This document shows, piece after piece, positions 43,508-51,810 of a stretch of 64,000 bases of DNA. Made by a program: the position numbers and the translations under genes. The stretch is from Bacillus sp. OK048. Its GTDB lineage: Bacteria; Bacillota; Bacilli; Bacillales; Cytobacillaceae. Where the stretch lies: NCBI RefSeq assembly GCF_900103525.1, contig NZ_FNHN01000010.1, positions 124,001 through 188,000 of the forward strand. Reading direction: 5' to 3'. Below the pieces are notes generated by a model that was not told the origin of the DNA, made no database searches, and saw nothing but the letters and a program-made list of their open reading frames with translations. Numbering within the stretch: position 1 is the stretch's first letter; every line of letters starts with the position of its first letter.

Positions 43508-43772
43508 CTAATCACTCCATTTCTTACTAGCTTTTTCACTACTTCTTAATAGTAAATAATCAGAAAATTGTATACAACAGCAGGGGTATTTGGTCTTTTT
43601 TCTAAACACTGTAGGTTTCTGCTAGTTTATTGCTCATTGTTTATATACTGACAAATAGGGAAATACAGAATAATCTATTTATACCAAGGCTTGCACTAAT
43701 GATTTAATCATTTGATTAGTTAGGAGGGATTTGTTGTCCAAAGACTGTAAAAGTGAAGAAATGGATTAAAAA

Positions 43773-43799
43773 AAAGGATGTCCGATGCAGACATCCTTT
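43773..43799 (-). terminator. Intrinsic terminator of the 168-residue gene
   Basis: Arms aaaggatgtc (43773-43782) and gacatccttt (43790-43799) pair; the minus strand continues TTTTTTTT. The remainder of 43508-43808 is AT-rich; a possible 11-codon frame at 43734 is discussed in the findings. Confidence 0.9.
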
Positions 43800-43808
43800 G
43801 TTAAGCTA

Positions 43809-44315
43809 TTAAATTTCTTTAATTTCTTTCTTCCATTGTTCATAAATCATTTCACTGAATAGTTGATTCAATTCTTTCTTTTTTTGCTTTTTTAACCATT
43901 CGACCTGATCGATTGGCAGTGTTAATTTTAAACTAATCGGTTCAACAGGCATTTCTACTTTTCTAATTTCCTCTAATGTAATACCCTCTTCTACATTTGG
44001 AAACCATGAACTATTTTCATTTACTTTATCCAAATCATCATACTCGTCAATGTCGACCACGTCACAGAATAAATTAAGCTGTGGTAATCCGCCTTGCAGT
44101 GTTTGAAGATGCATAATCGAATCGATCATTCTACCATCTTCTAACTCTACCTCGATAATTAGAGTTTGCTCTTGTTTATATTTTTTCACTGTAATCTCGC
44201 TGACTATTAGGTCTAGTTCTAATGTATATCCAGCACTTGATTCAAAAATATAAATCACGCTATTAAATATATAAATATTTTCACCATCAACTTTTACCGA
44301 TTTTACAACAGCCAT
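43809..44315 (-). CDS. Hypothetical 168-residue protein
   Basis: Not recognised. It begins MAVVKSVKVDGENIYIFNSV and is predicted mainly beta in residues 1-80. A very acidic middle follows (VVDIDEYDDLDKVNENSSW, near 85-105), and a lysine-rich amphipathic C-terminal helix (VEWLKKQKKKELNQLF). No signal peptide or membrane helix. The start ATG 44315 is preferred because a perfect GGAGG lies eight bases upstream; a frame ten residues longer has none. Single gene with a strong terminator, divergent from the FNT channel. Probably a conserved Bacillales cytoplasmic protein; no function assigned. Confidence 0.65.
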   Translation of the reverse strand: MAVVKSVKVDGENIYIFNSVIYIFESSAGYTLELDLIVSEITVKKYKQEQTLIIEVELEDGRMIDSIMHLQTLQGGLPQLNLFCDVVDIDEYDDLDKVNENSSWFPNVEEGITLEEIRKVEMPVEPISLKLTLPIDQVEWLKKQKKKELNQLFSEMIYEQWKKEIKEI

Positions 44316-44519
44316 AAACCATTCCTCCAAAAAAGCAGTGACCATAAGAATCTAATTTAATAGGAGTATTATACCATAATCGCTGTATCTTTCTCCTATT
44401 AAATAAGTATCTAAACCTGCTCTAGTAAGGTAAAAATTTAGAAGCGCATAATTAATAAAGTTAAAGAATTGTTCACAGCTTATTTGTGTTGAATGCGTTA
44501 AAATAATGTCAAGTCAACA

Positions 44520-44535
44520 TGTGACAAACTTCACA
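44520..44535. promoter_or_regulatory. FNR/CRP-type palindrome TGTGA-N6-TCACA
   Basis: Perfect match to the FNR-family operator core, centred 36 bases before the ATG of the formate/nitrite channel gene. This is too close to the start codon for classical activation if transcription begins upstream, so it may act as a repressor site. Confidence 0.5.
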
Positions 44536-44562
44536 ATTTTGAAGGTAGAGAGGAAACGTGTT

Positions 44563-45390
44563 ATGTCATTACTCACACCAGATAAAATACTAGAAATTTC
44601 AATAAAAAACGGCGTCAAAAAGACTAGTTACCCGATATTAACAACCCTGATTTTAGGATTCCAGGCAGGTGCCTATATATCACTTGGATTCCTCCTATAT
44701 ATTCGCGTCACCGCACCATTATCTGAAGGGTTATCAGGGTTAAGTGCTATTTTAGGTGCTTCTGTATTCCCCATTGGACTGATTCTTACCTTAATAGCAG
44801 GCGGGGAGCTTCTAACTGGTAATATGATGGTGGTTCCGTTAGCCAGGTTTGCAGCCAAAATTACTACAAAGCAGGTCATTCAAAACTGGTTTCTCATCAC
44901 AGTAAGTAATTTTTTTGGTGCAATTTTCGTTGCATACTTTTTCGGACATATTGTTGGGTTAACGGAAACGGGTGCTTACTTGGAAAGCACGGTTCATATA
45001 GCTCAACATAAAATAGGTGCAACCTTTCTTCAAGCCTTTGTTTCTGGGATTGGGTGCAACTGGCTTGTCGCAGCAGCAGTTTGGTTATCTTATGGAAGCA
45101 ATGATATGATTGGAAAAATTGCAGGAATTTGGTTTCCAACAATGGCCTTTGTTGCGATTGGATTTCAACACGTTGTTGCCAATATGTTTGTGATACCGGC
45201 AGCGATCTTTGCAGGACACTTTACATGGCTGGACTATGTAGGTAATTTTATTCCAGTCTTTTTAGGCAATGCGGTTGGCGGCGCACTCTTTATTGGCATG
45301 GCATATTGGTTTGCTTACAAAAAGAATGAATACGCCGTAATAGAAGGAACGAAAAAGCCAGGAGCGTTTGATAAAAAAATTGGATTATAA
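44563..45390 (+). CDS. Formate/nitrite transporter (FNT) family channel
   Basis: A 275-residue protein with six membrane helices. FNT signatures are present: FQAGAYISLGFLLYI near 35, AGGELLTGNMMV near 85, GIGCNWLVAAAVWLSYG near 165 (first pore loop half) and GFQHVVANMFVIPAA near 205 (second pore histidine). It forms a pentameric channel for formate, nitrite or a similar small acid. B. subtilis YwcJ is the likely relative. Start ATG 44563 follows GAGAGGAAA; upstream in-frame codons run through an FNR-like palindrome. Monocistronic with a strong terminator. Confidence 0.92.
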   Translation: MSLLTPDKILEISIKNGVKKTSYPILTTLILGFQAGAYISLGFLLYIRVTAPLSEGLSGLSAILGASVFPIGLILTLIAGGELLTGNMMVVPLARFAAKITTKQVIQNWFLITVSNFFGAIFVAYFFGHIVGLTETGAYLESTVHIAQHKIGATFLQAFVSGIGCNWLVAAAVWLSYGSNDMIGKIAGIWFPTMAFVAIGFQHVVANMFVIPAAIFAGHFTWLDYVGNFIPVFLGNAVGGALFIGMAYWFAYKKNEYAVIEGTKKPGAFDKKIGL

Positions 45391-45402
45391 GGTCGAGTAG
45401 TA

Positions 45403-45427
45403 AGGAGCCGTGATCACCACGGCTCCT
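45403..45427 (+). terminator. Intrinsic terminator of the FNT channel gene
   Basis: Perfect 10-base arms aggagccgtg (45403-45412) and cacggctcct (45418-45427), loop ATCAC, followed by ATGTTTTATT. Confidence 0.85.
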
Positions 45428-45432
45428 ATGTT

Positions 45433-46383
45433 TTATTCAAATAACGGACTTACTGCTTTTTCATTATGAATACGGTCTATCGCTTCTGCCAGCAGTGGTG
45501 CAACAGATAAAATGTTAATTTTAGTAGACCTCTTTTCTCCTGTCTGCTCAATCGTGTTTGTTACGACTAATTCTTGAATAGCTGATAATTCAATTCTATT
45601 GATGGCTGGACCTGAAAGAACAGCATGCGTGCAGCAAGCATACACCGCTTTGGCCCCATTCTCCACTAAGGCGTTTGCAGCTAACGTTTGCGTCGATCCA
45701 GTATTAATTAAATCATCGACAATGATGGCATTTTTTCCTTCAACATTCCCAATGATGCCTACTATTTCGGACGCATCTGGTTCAGGTCGTCTGCGATCAA
45801 TAAGTGCTAGCGGAGCATTTAACAAACTCGCCATTTTCCTTGCTCTTAAGACAGCTCCATTGTGTGGTGCAACAACGACAACATCTTCAAGACCCTTTTT
45901 CTCAAAGTATTCGGAAAGAATTGGAATTCCAATTAAATGATCCACAGGAATATCAAAAAAACCTTGGACCTGTGGTGAGTGAAAGTCCATCGTTAACAGC
46001 CTGCTTGCACCTGATTTTTCTAAAAGGTTCGCAATTAATTTCGCTGTAATCGGCTCCCGAGATCTAGCTTTTCGATCTTGCCGTGCGTAGCTATAGTAAG
46101 GTATGACAATGTTGATCATTTTGGCTGAAGCTCTCTTTAAGGCATCAATCATAATGAGAAGCTCCATAATATGGTCATTATTTGGGTGTGAAGTGGATTG
46201 CACAACATAAACATCACATCCACGGACACTTTCTTCGATATTTACTTGGATTTCCCCATCACTGAATTGAGAGACCGAGCTCTTCCCGACTTCACAACCT
46301 AAATGTGCAGCTATTTCTTTTGCGAGGCTTTGATTTGAATTTAATGAAAACAATTTAAACTTTTTATTCAATTGATACGACAC
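45433..46383 (-). CDS. prs: Divergent ribose-phosphate pyrophosphokinase (second Prs)
   Basis: A 316-residue PRPP synthetase-family protein (ATP + ribose 5-phosphate to PRPP + AMP). [56 protein letters not shown] (in part) and the histidine of MDFHSPQ are conserved. Two catalytic areas differ from standard Prs: VVSPDHGGVTRARK is [14 protein letters not shown], so the metal-binding Asp is His, and the PRPP loop DDIIDTAGT is DDLINTGST. Start GTG 46383 with GGGGG seven bases upstream reproduces the family start; an ATG six codons earlier has no ribosome binding site. The usual gcaD-prs-ctc context is missing. Probably a paralogue with altered activity or a regulatory role. Confidence 0.88.
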   Translation of the reverse strand: MSYQLNKKFKLFSLNSNQSLAKEIAAHLGCEVGKSSVSQFSDGEIQVNIEESVRGCDVYVVQSTSHPNNDHIMELLIMIDALKRASAKMINIVIPYYSYARQDRKARSREPITAKLIANLLEKSGASRLLTMDFHSPQVQGFFDIPVDHLIGIPILSEYFEKKGLEDVVVVAPHNGAVLRARKMASLLNAPLALIDRRRPEPDASEIVGIIGNVEGKNAIIVDDLINTGSTQTLAANALVENGAKAVYACCTHAVLSGPAINRIELSAIQELVVTNTIEQTGEKRSTKINILSVAPLLAEAIDRIHNEKAVSPLFE

Positions 46384-46629
46384 TTTATGTCCCCCATGCA
46401 TGGTTAATTTACATTCTTATTTTAGCTCATTATCTTATTTTACATGAAATGAAGTCTTAGGAACAACTTTATTACTTGGATAAAAAAACCACTCATGACT
46501 ATCATTGGCGAAACCATTAGCAGGGTTGAATTACTTCATCTTCAGAAAATGTCTTTTATTGTTCTCTATAAAAAAATGAAACAAAAAAGGGTGCCACTCG
46601 TAGTAAAGGAATGAAAGGATGTGGGAGCA

Positions 46630-47319
46630 ATGAATAGATACTCGATTGAAGAATTTATCCAAAAAACTGAGCAGCAAGATAAGGGTGAAGGTTTTTTTGA
46701 ATTAGAAACTCCTCGGATGCTGGAGGTAAACTTAGACGGGCAGGTTTGGGCTAAAGCCGGTTCGATGGTCGCGTACCATGGAGCAATGAAGTTTGTCCGC
46801 GAAGGAATTTTAGAACACGGTCTCGGAACTGCGTTCAAAAAAGCATTGACAGGAGAAGGCGCCTCCTTAATGAAAGCCAACGGGAAAGGAAAATTATATC
46901 TTGCCGATAGCGGGAAGAAAATTATCATCCTGAAATTACAAAACGATTCCATTTATATTAACGGGAATGACCTGCTAGCCTTTGAACCAAGTATAAAATG
47001 GGATATTAAATTAATGAAACGAATTGCCGGTATGATTGCGGGCGGTTTGTTTAATGTTCGCTGTGAAGGAACCGGGATGATAGCTTTTACTGCTCATTAT
47101 GAACCGATCACGTTAAGAGTATTACCGGGCAGTCCTGTCATTACAGACCCAAATGCAACAGTAGCATGGTCTGGTAATCTCATGCCAAGCTTCCAAACTG
47201 ATATTACATTAAAAACATTTTTTGGAAGAGGCAGTGGAGAGTCGATTCAAATGAAATTCGAGGGTGACGGTTTTGTCGTTATCCAGCCTTATGAAGAGGT
47301 CTACATGAAGGAAAAATAA
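46630..47319 (+). CDS. AIM24-family (DUF124) beta-sheet protein
   Basis: A 229-residue protein of the AIM24 family, named after a yeast mitochondrial protein. It has the repeated beta-strand fold with GQVWAKAGSMVAYHGAMKF near 40, GLGTAFKKALTGEGASLMKA near 65, LYLADSGKKIIIL near 95 and the C-terminal GRGSGESIQMKFEGDGFVVI. Bacterial members have no settled function. No signal peptide. ATG 46630 or GTG 46621 could be the start; both lie close to AAAGGAT. Single gene, convergent with leuA, followed by a perfect hairpin. Confidence 0.85.
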   Translation: MNRYSIEEFIQKTEQQDKGEGFFELETPRMLEVNLDGQVWAKAGSMVAYHGAMKFVREGILEHGLGTAFKKALTGEGASLMKANGKGKLYLADSGKKIIILKLQNDSIYINGNDLLAFEPSIKWDIKLMKRIAGMIAGGLFNVRCEGTGMIAFTAHYEPITLRVLPGSPVITDPNATVAWSGNLMPSFQTDITLKTFFGRGSGESIQMKFEGDGFVVIQPYEEVYMKEK

Positions 47320-47353
47320 AACATTACATAATTTCGAGTCATAAGTAAAATGA

Positions 47354-47387
47354 ATTGCCCTCCATAACCCATGGTATGGAGGGCAAT
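47354..47387. terminator. Perfect 13-bp hairpin between AIM24 and leuA
   Basis: attgccctccata (47354-47366) and tatggagggcaat (47375-47387) pair fully around an 8-base loop. Neither strand has a clear T-run afterwards, so termination is plausible but not certain. Confidence 0.6.
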
Positions 47388-47525
47388 CTAACGTAATTGA
47401 ATGCAAATAACGTTTCAATTAGTATAGAACTCTTGCTGTCGAAAATAGCCATTTCTGAATGATGATATTTTCTTAAGAGAAAAAAAATCGTTTGAAACAT
47501 TTTTTGTTGTTTAATTCCCTGCTCT

Positions 47526-49223
47526 TTATCTTTGAATAAGATTTCTTTCATTTTGTAGTTGGGAGTTGGATATCATGTTGTTTACAGCGCTAAACAGCGC
47601 TTTTACAGAAGAAGTCATGATATCAGCGTCAATCCCACAGCCCCAATAAACAGTACCATTCAAATCAGTAATCCCCACATAAGACACAGCATTTGATCCT
47701 GATCCAATTTCTAGAGCATGCTCCTTATAGACTAAATCTTTGTAACGGATCCCGAGTTTGGTTTGAAGAGCATTGCTGATGGCGTCAAGTCTTCCATTCC
47801 CTTCACCTGTAATCTCAAGAACTTCATTATCCATCATAATGGATACAATCGTTTGATAATGGTCATTTTGAGTATAGCGGTAATTGATAAACTTAACAGG
47901 GAGATTGATATTTACATATGCTTTATTGAATATGTCAAAAATTTCATTTGGCATAAGCTCCTTGTGTAAACGGTCTGATTCATCTTTCACTTTATAACCG
48001 AAGTTTTCACGCATCTTCGCAGGTAAATCAAGCCCATAGTTTTGTTCCAAAATATAACCAATTCCCCCTTTACCAGACTGGCTATTTATACGGATGATGT
48101 CTCCTTCATATTCTCTGCCGATATCCTTAGGATCAATCAATAGATATGGGACATTCCAATACTGTCGCTCCTCTTCCTCACGCCATTTCATCCCCTTGGC
48201 AATCGCATCCTGGTGGGAGCCAGAGAATGCAGTAAAGACGAGTTCGCCACCATATGGATGTCTTTCATGAACCCTCATTCTTGTTAATTTTTCATACTTA
48301 GAAATAATCTCACGGATATTTTCAAAATTAAGTTGTGGGTTTACCCCATGGGAATACATGTTTATTGCAAGCGTTACAATATCTACATTACCCGTTCTTT
48401 CTCCGTTTCCAAACAGAGTTCCTTCTACTCTCTGCGCTCCCGCTAGCATTCCAAGTTCTGCATCAGCCACTCCCGTTCCTCTGTCATTATGCGGATGGAG
48501 TGACAGGATCACATTGTCCCGGTAATCTAGGTGATCACTCATAAACTCAATTTGACTTGCGTAGACGTGAGGCATGGACATGGAAACGGTAGCTGGAAGG
48601 TTAATAATTACCTTGTTCTCAGGAGTTGGCTGCCAAATATCAAGTACCCTGTTACATATATCAAGAGCAAATTCCATTTCTGTACCTGTAAAGCTTTCAG
48701 GTGAATACTGAAACTGGAAGTTCCCCTCCGTCTCTTCTGCATATTTTTTAAGCAATTTTGCACCGCTTACCGCTATATCGATAATTTCTTCATTAGTCAT
48801 TTTAAAAACCTGCTCACGCTGTGCCACGGAAGTCGAATTATAAAGATGCACCACAGCATTGTTCACACCTTTTAACGCTTCAAATGTTTTTTCAATAATA
48901 TGATCTCTCGATTGCGTTAACACTTGCACCGTTACGTCGTCTGGAATCAAATCCTGTTCAATCAAGGTCCGTAAAAAAGTATATTCTGTTTCCGAAGCTG
49001 CAGGAAAGCCAACTTCTATTTCCTTGAAACCTACTTCCAAAAGCAGCTGAAAGTATTCTAATTTTTCCACGAGGTTCATCGGTACGACTAATGCTTGATT
49101 TCCATCTCTTAGGTCGACACTACACCAGGTAGGAGCTTCAGTAATATACTCCTTCTCTGTCCATTTCAAACTTTTGGCTGGGGGCATAAAATATCCTCTA
49201 GAATACTTCTCAATATTTCTCAT
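47526..49223 (-). CDS. leuA: 2-isopropylmalate synthase, long (type 2) form
   Basis: A 565-residue LeuA of the yeast-like/actinobacterial type. The catalytic TIM barrel begins SVDLRDGNQALVVPM near 35, with the HPHNDRGTGVADAE metal-binding motif near 240 and FGNGERTGNVD near 270. The C-terminal leucine-binding regulatory domain (about 430-565) includes ITGEGNGRLDAISNAL and SYVGITD. It condenses 3-methyl-2-oxobutanoate with acetyl-CoA in leucine synthesis and is feedback-inhibited by leucine. ATG 49223 follows AAAGGTGG. It stands alone, not in an ilv-leu operon, and is preceded by a leucine-specific T-box. Confidence 0.94.
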   Translation of the reverse strand: MRNIEKYSRGYFMPPAKSLKWTEKEYITEAPTWCSVDLRDGNQALVVPMNLVEKLEYFQLLLEVGFKEIEVGFPAASETEYTFLRTLIEQDLIPDDVTVQVLTQSRDHIIEKTFEALKGVNNAVVHLYNSTSVAQREQVFKMTNEEIIDIAVSGAKLLKKYAEETEGNFQFQYSPESFTGTEMEFALDICNRVLDIWQPTPENKVIINLPATVSMSMPHVYASQIEFMSDHLDYRDNVILSLHPHNDRGTGVADAELGMLAGAQRVEGTLFGNGERTGNVDIVTLAINMYSHGVNPQLNFENIREIISKYEKLTRMRVHERHPYGGELVFTAFSGSHQDAIAKGMKWREEEERQYWNVPYLLIDPKDIGREYEGDIIRINSQSGKGGIGYILEQNYGLDLPAKMRENFGYKVKDESDRLHKELMPNEIFDIFNKAYVNINLPVKFINYRYTQNDHYQTIVSIMMDNEVLEITGEGNGRLDAISNALQTKLGIRYKDLVYKEHALEIGSGSNAVSYVGITDLNGTVYWGCGIDADIMTSSVKALFSAVNNMISNSQLQNERNLIQR

Positions 49224-49261
49224 TTTAATAACCACCTTTTCTATTAAGTAACAAAAAAATA

Positions 49262-49490
49262 AAAAAAGCCAATCATCTCATAAGAGACGATAGGCTTTAC
49301 CTACGTGGTACCACTCTTTTTGATTCGTATCAAAATAACCGAATCCACTTTGAGACTTGATGACGGTGGTCAACCGTTAAGACCTACATTTCAGCCTTAC
49401 CACTCCTGGGCGAGTTGGGGAATTTATTGACTGTCTTTCACCAGCCGACAGCTCTCTAGGCAATAAATATTCCTTAATACTCCCTATCAT
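49262..49490 (-). promoter_or_regulatory. T-box riboswitch (Leu specifier) controlling leuA
   Basis: On the minus strand, stem I contains AGAGAGCTGTCGG and GGTGAAAGACAG. The specifier loop reads AACTCGCC with codon CTC (Leu; bases 49412-49414). The T-box core AGAGTGGTACCACG lies at about 49302-49315. The terminator hairpin AAAGCC...GGCTTT with a long T-run is at 49264-49297. Uncharged tRNA-Leu binding would favour the antiterminator and leuA expression. Confidence 0.92.
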
Positions 49491-49730
49491 TGTGTTTTTA
49501 ACATTTTAATTTTTGGAATCTTTTGATTTCCCCTATTTTACAATAAAATTAGATTTTTTCCAAGTACAAAATTTCAACTATGGACCATTTACCTTCTATG
49601 ATTCATTTAAGAAAAATTTAATGGTTATTTTAGAATCCTTGTATATCTTCTTATTAAACAATCCTCTTTGTTCTTGGATTTACTCTCCCACAGGGATTTA
49701 ATAATGTTTATTGAATACATCTGTTAAAAT

Positions 49731-50414
49731 TTAATTTGATGGAAAAGTCTGAACAAATATTCCATCGCCCTCTAACCATTCTGCTAAAAAAACATGTTTA
49801 TAATTAGATACATTTTGCATTTGTAGCTGCTTCTTTAACCATGATTCATCAAAACCAAGATCTTTTATTTCATCCCATAGAACCTTACCATCCCGAATAA
49901 GGGTGACTGGAACATAGGCGGGCTTTCCTTGAAGATTAAAGTCTTCTAACGTTGTTTTTTGATACTGCGGTTTCTTTAATATACTAATCGAACCATTTGA
50001 CTCTAAATAGCAAAATGCCACTTCCCGAACGGAAAAGGTTTCTCTTTGCCGAAGCAAGCTCTGTAATTGATTTATATTCATCCGATTTTTCTTTAATTCT
50101 TTCCGATCAATCACTCCATTTTTAATAAGAGCAGAAGGTTTGCCCGAAAAGAGACCACTGAAAAATAAAAATTTTCTTTCGAGAAACTCAACCGTAAACA
50201 GTAATAATCCCCATATACTCATCGTGTAGACAATATAGAAAACTCCCACTTTATCATTGTACAAGGCGTTACCTAGCAACTCACCTAACACAATCGATGC
50301 AATATAGGTGAAGGGGGTAATTTGATTAATTACCTTCTTGCCAATAAACTTAATAATAATAAACAGGACTAAGAAACCTGTAATTAGCTGCATCGTTAAA
50401 TGATGTAAATTCAC
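49731..50414 (-). CDS. DUF421 (YetF/YrbG-like) membrane protein
   Basis: A 227-residue protein. Two to three N-terminal helices (about 8-25, 35-55, 60-80) precede a cytoplasmic alpha/beta domain with the family motifs GKPSALIKNGVIDRKELKKNRM near 90 (in part) and LLRQRETFSVREVAFCYLE near 120, then the PVTLIRDGKVLWDEIKDLGF repeat. Several YetF-type proteins are present in sporeformers; some affect spore coats or germination, but this one's role is unknown. ATG 50414 has no strong ribosome binding site visible. The upstream gap to 50773 holds the terminator of the next gene and otherwise nothing. Confidence 0.85.
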   Translation of the reverse strand: MNLHHLTMQLITGFLVLFIIIKFIGKKVINQITPFTYIASIVLGELLGNALYNDKVGVFYIVYTMSIWGLLLFTVEFLERKFLFFSGLFSGKPSALIKNGVIDRKELKKNRMNINQLQSLLRQRETFSVREVAFCYLESNGSISILKKPQYQKTTLEDFNLQGKPAYVPVTLIRDGKVLWDEIKDLGFDESWLKKQLQMQNVSNYKHVFLAEWLEGDGIFVQTFPSN

Positions 50415-50633
50415 CGTTTAATACCCCTATCAAATGCTTTTAATGTAATGCAGACAATGGAATTTCTATGAACTAATTCTACAATTGCCAAATAAAAACT
50501 CCTTTATGTAAAAATGGTTTGTTTGTGTAATATTATTCCAAGATATCTTATTTTTATTTTTTTATGTTACAGTTCGAAGATTTTAACCATTTGAATGGAA
50601 CATGCTTGTTGAACAAGGAAACTGAATAATAAA

Positions 50634-50679
50634 AAGGAATGTTTCAGCGGTTGTTTTAAATACCGCTGAAACACTCCTT
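50634..50679 (-). terminator. Long intrinsic terminator of the thiamine-binding-type gene
   Basis: Arms of about 17 bases (50634-50651 with 50662-50679, one mismatch; core tgtttcagcggt/accgctgaaaca) are followed on the minus strand by TTTTTTATT. Confidence 0.85.
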
Positions 50680-50773
50680 AAATCGTTTATATTGGTTGGT
50701 TAATTTATTTTGTTTACATAATATTATTATACAAAACTGATTTATTCGTTCCTATAATATAACCATAGATTAA

Positions 50774-51076
50774 CTATAATTTTGCCTGTACGGACTGTAA
50801 CTTTCTCGCCATTGTATTTTCTTTGTCACGCCTATCATCGATTCGAATGTTTGTACAAACTCTCTGTAACCCTTTTTGAAATGGTACTTCATGAAGTTCC
50901 TGTACAATTTTCAGTAATAATGTTAACTCACCTTCAATTAGTGTACTCATTGGAGTTAACTGATATTTAACCCTTCCTTCATACTGTTGAAGAACTTTTT
51001 GTATTTCAGCTACATACTCGCTGACACTTGGTGTGCCTGTCCCAACCGGAATAACAGTAATATCTATAATTGACAT
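50774..51076 (-). CDS. MTH1187/YkoF-type thiamine-binding domain protein (YqgV-like)
   Basis: A 100-residue, single-domain protein. DITVIPVGTGTPSVSEYVAEI near the start, YQLTPMSTLIEGEL near 40 and VCTNIRIDDRRDKENTM near 75 are the DUF77/MTH1187 signatures. Homologues form tetramers and several bind thiamine or its pyrimidine. B. subtilis YqgV is the probable counterpart. ATG 51076 has a perfect AGGAGG seven bases upstream; a frame nine residues longer does not. Cytoplasmic. No riboswitch was seen upstream. Confidence 0.85.
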   Translation of the reverse strand: MSIIDITVIPVGTGTPSVSEYVAEIQKVLQQYEGRVKYQLTPMSTLIEGELTLLLKIVQELHEVPFQKGLQRVCTNIRIDDRRDKENTMARKLQSVQAKL

Positions 51077-51175
51077 TCTTATACCTCCTGCTTTAATAAC
51101 CAAAATATGAAATACTCATTTATTTTTCGATCTTTTCCATCTCGGAACTCTCTTTTCAATCGTTCCTGTGATTTA

Positions 51176-51745
51176 TCAATTATACCGTTTCTGACAAAAT
51201 ATCGATTGCCATCCTTCTAGTTCATTTTCTTCAAAATAAATAACTTTCCAATCCCTAAATTCCTCTAACAGTTCATTTGACCGGAGTTTGTATTGTTCGG
51301 ATATACCCTGACCCTCAGTCTCTGGCGATTGATAGTAGGTTTCCATGAAAAAATACCCGCCCTCTTTAATGCTGTTCTTTACAACTGGGAATAATGCGCG
51401 GTCAAGGTAATAGGTAATAACCATTATGTTATAGAGAGCATTCTGCCAATCTTCGGTATCCACTGTCGTAAGGTCAGTTACCCGTGGTTCAATAGAAAGA
51501 TTCTCTTTGGCTGCCTGCGTTTGAATATAATTAATCGCTACATCCGAAATATCCATTGCCTCCACCTGATAATCCGTCTGAGCAAGCAACATACTGTTCC
51601 CGCCAAGGCCGCAAGCAATATCCAGTGCTTTGCCCCCTTCCTTCAGATACGCCAGCAGTTTCTTTAACCTCGGATTAGGTTCAGGTTTTTCGAGCTGGTT
51701 AATCCTATCAAGATGTTTAATATTCCATTTGTCTCTTGTATTCAT
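51176..51745 (-). CDS. Class I SAM-dependent methyltransferase (TehB/UbiE-like)
   Basis: A 189-residue protein. Motif I GGKALDIACGLGGNSMLLA lies near 37, motif II VEAMDISDVAINY near 62 and a post-I acidic residue at VTDLTT near 88. The remaining Rossmann strands follow. The acceptor is unknown; the compact size is like TehB or small-molecule methylases. ATG 51745 has GGAGAG seven bases upstream. It lies between the thiamine-binding-type gene and the response regulator, in the same direction as both but apparently unrelated to either. Confidence 0.85.
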   Translation of the reverse strand: MNTRDKWNIKHLDRINQLEKPEPNPRLKKLLAYLKEGGKALDIACGLGGNSMLLAQTDYQVEAMDISDVAINYIQTQAAKENLSIEPRVTDLTTVDTEDWQNALYNIMVITYYLDRALFPVVKNSIKEGGYFFMETYYQSPETEGQGISEQYKLRSNELLEEFRDWKVIYFEENELEGWQSIFCQKRYN

Positions 51746-51810
51746 TCTAGTTCTCTCCATTTATTAATTAATAGTAATAGATTACATCCAAATGTATTAT
51801 AATTGTTTAG

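Noticed and set aside
44506..44562. Longer start for the FNT channel
   Set aside because: The extra 19 codons run through an FNR-type palindrome and lack a ribosome binding site, whereas ATG 44563 has GAGAGGAAA.
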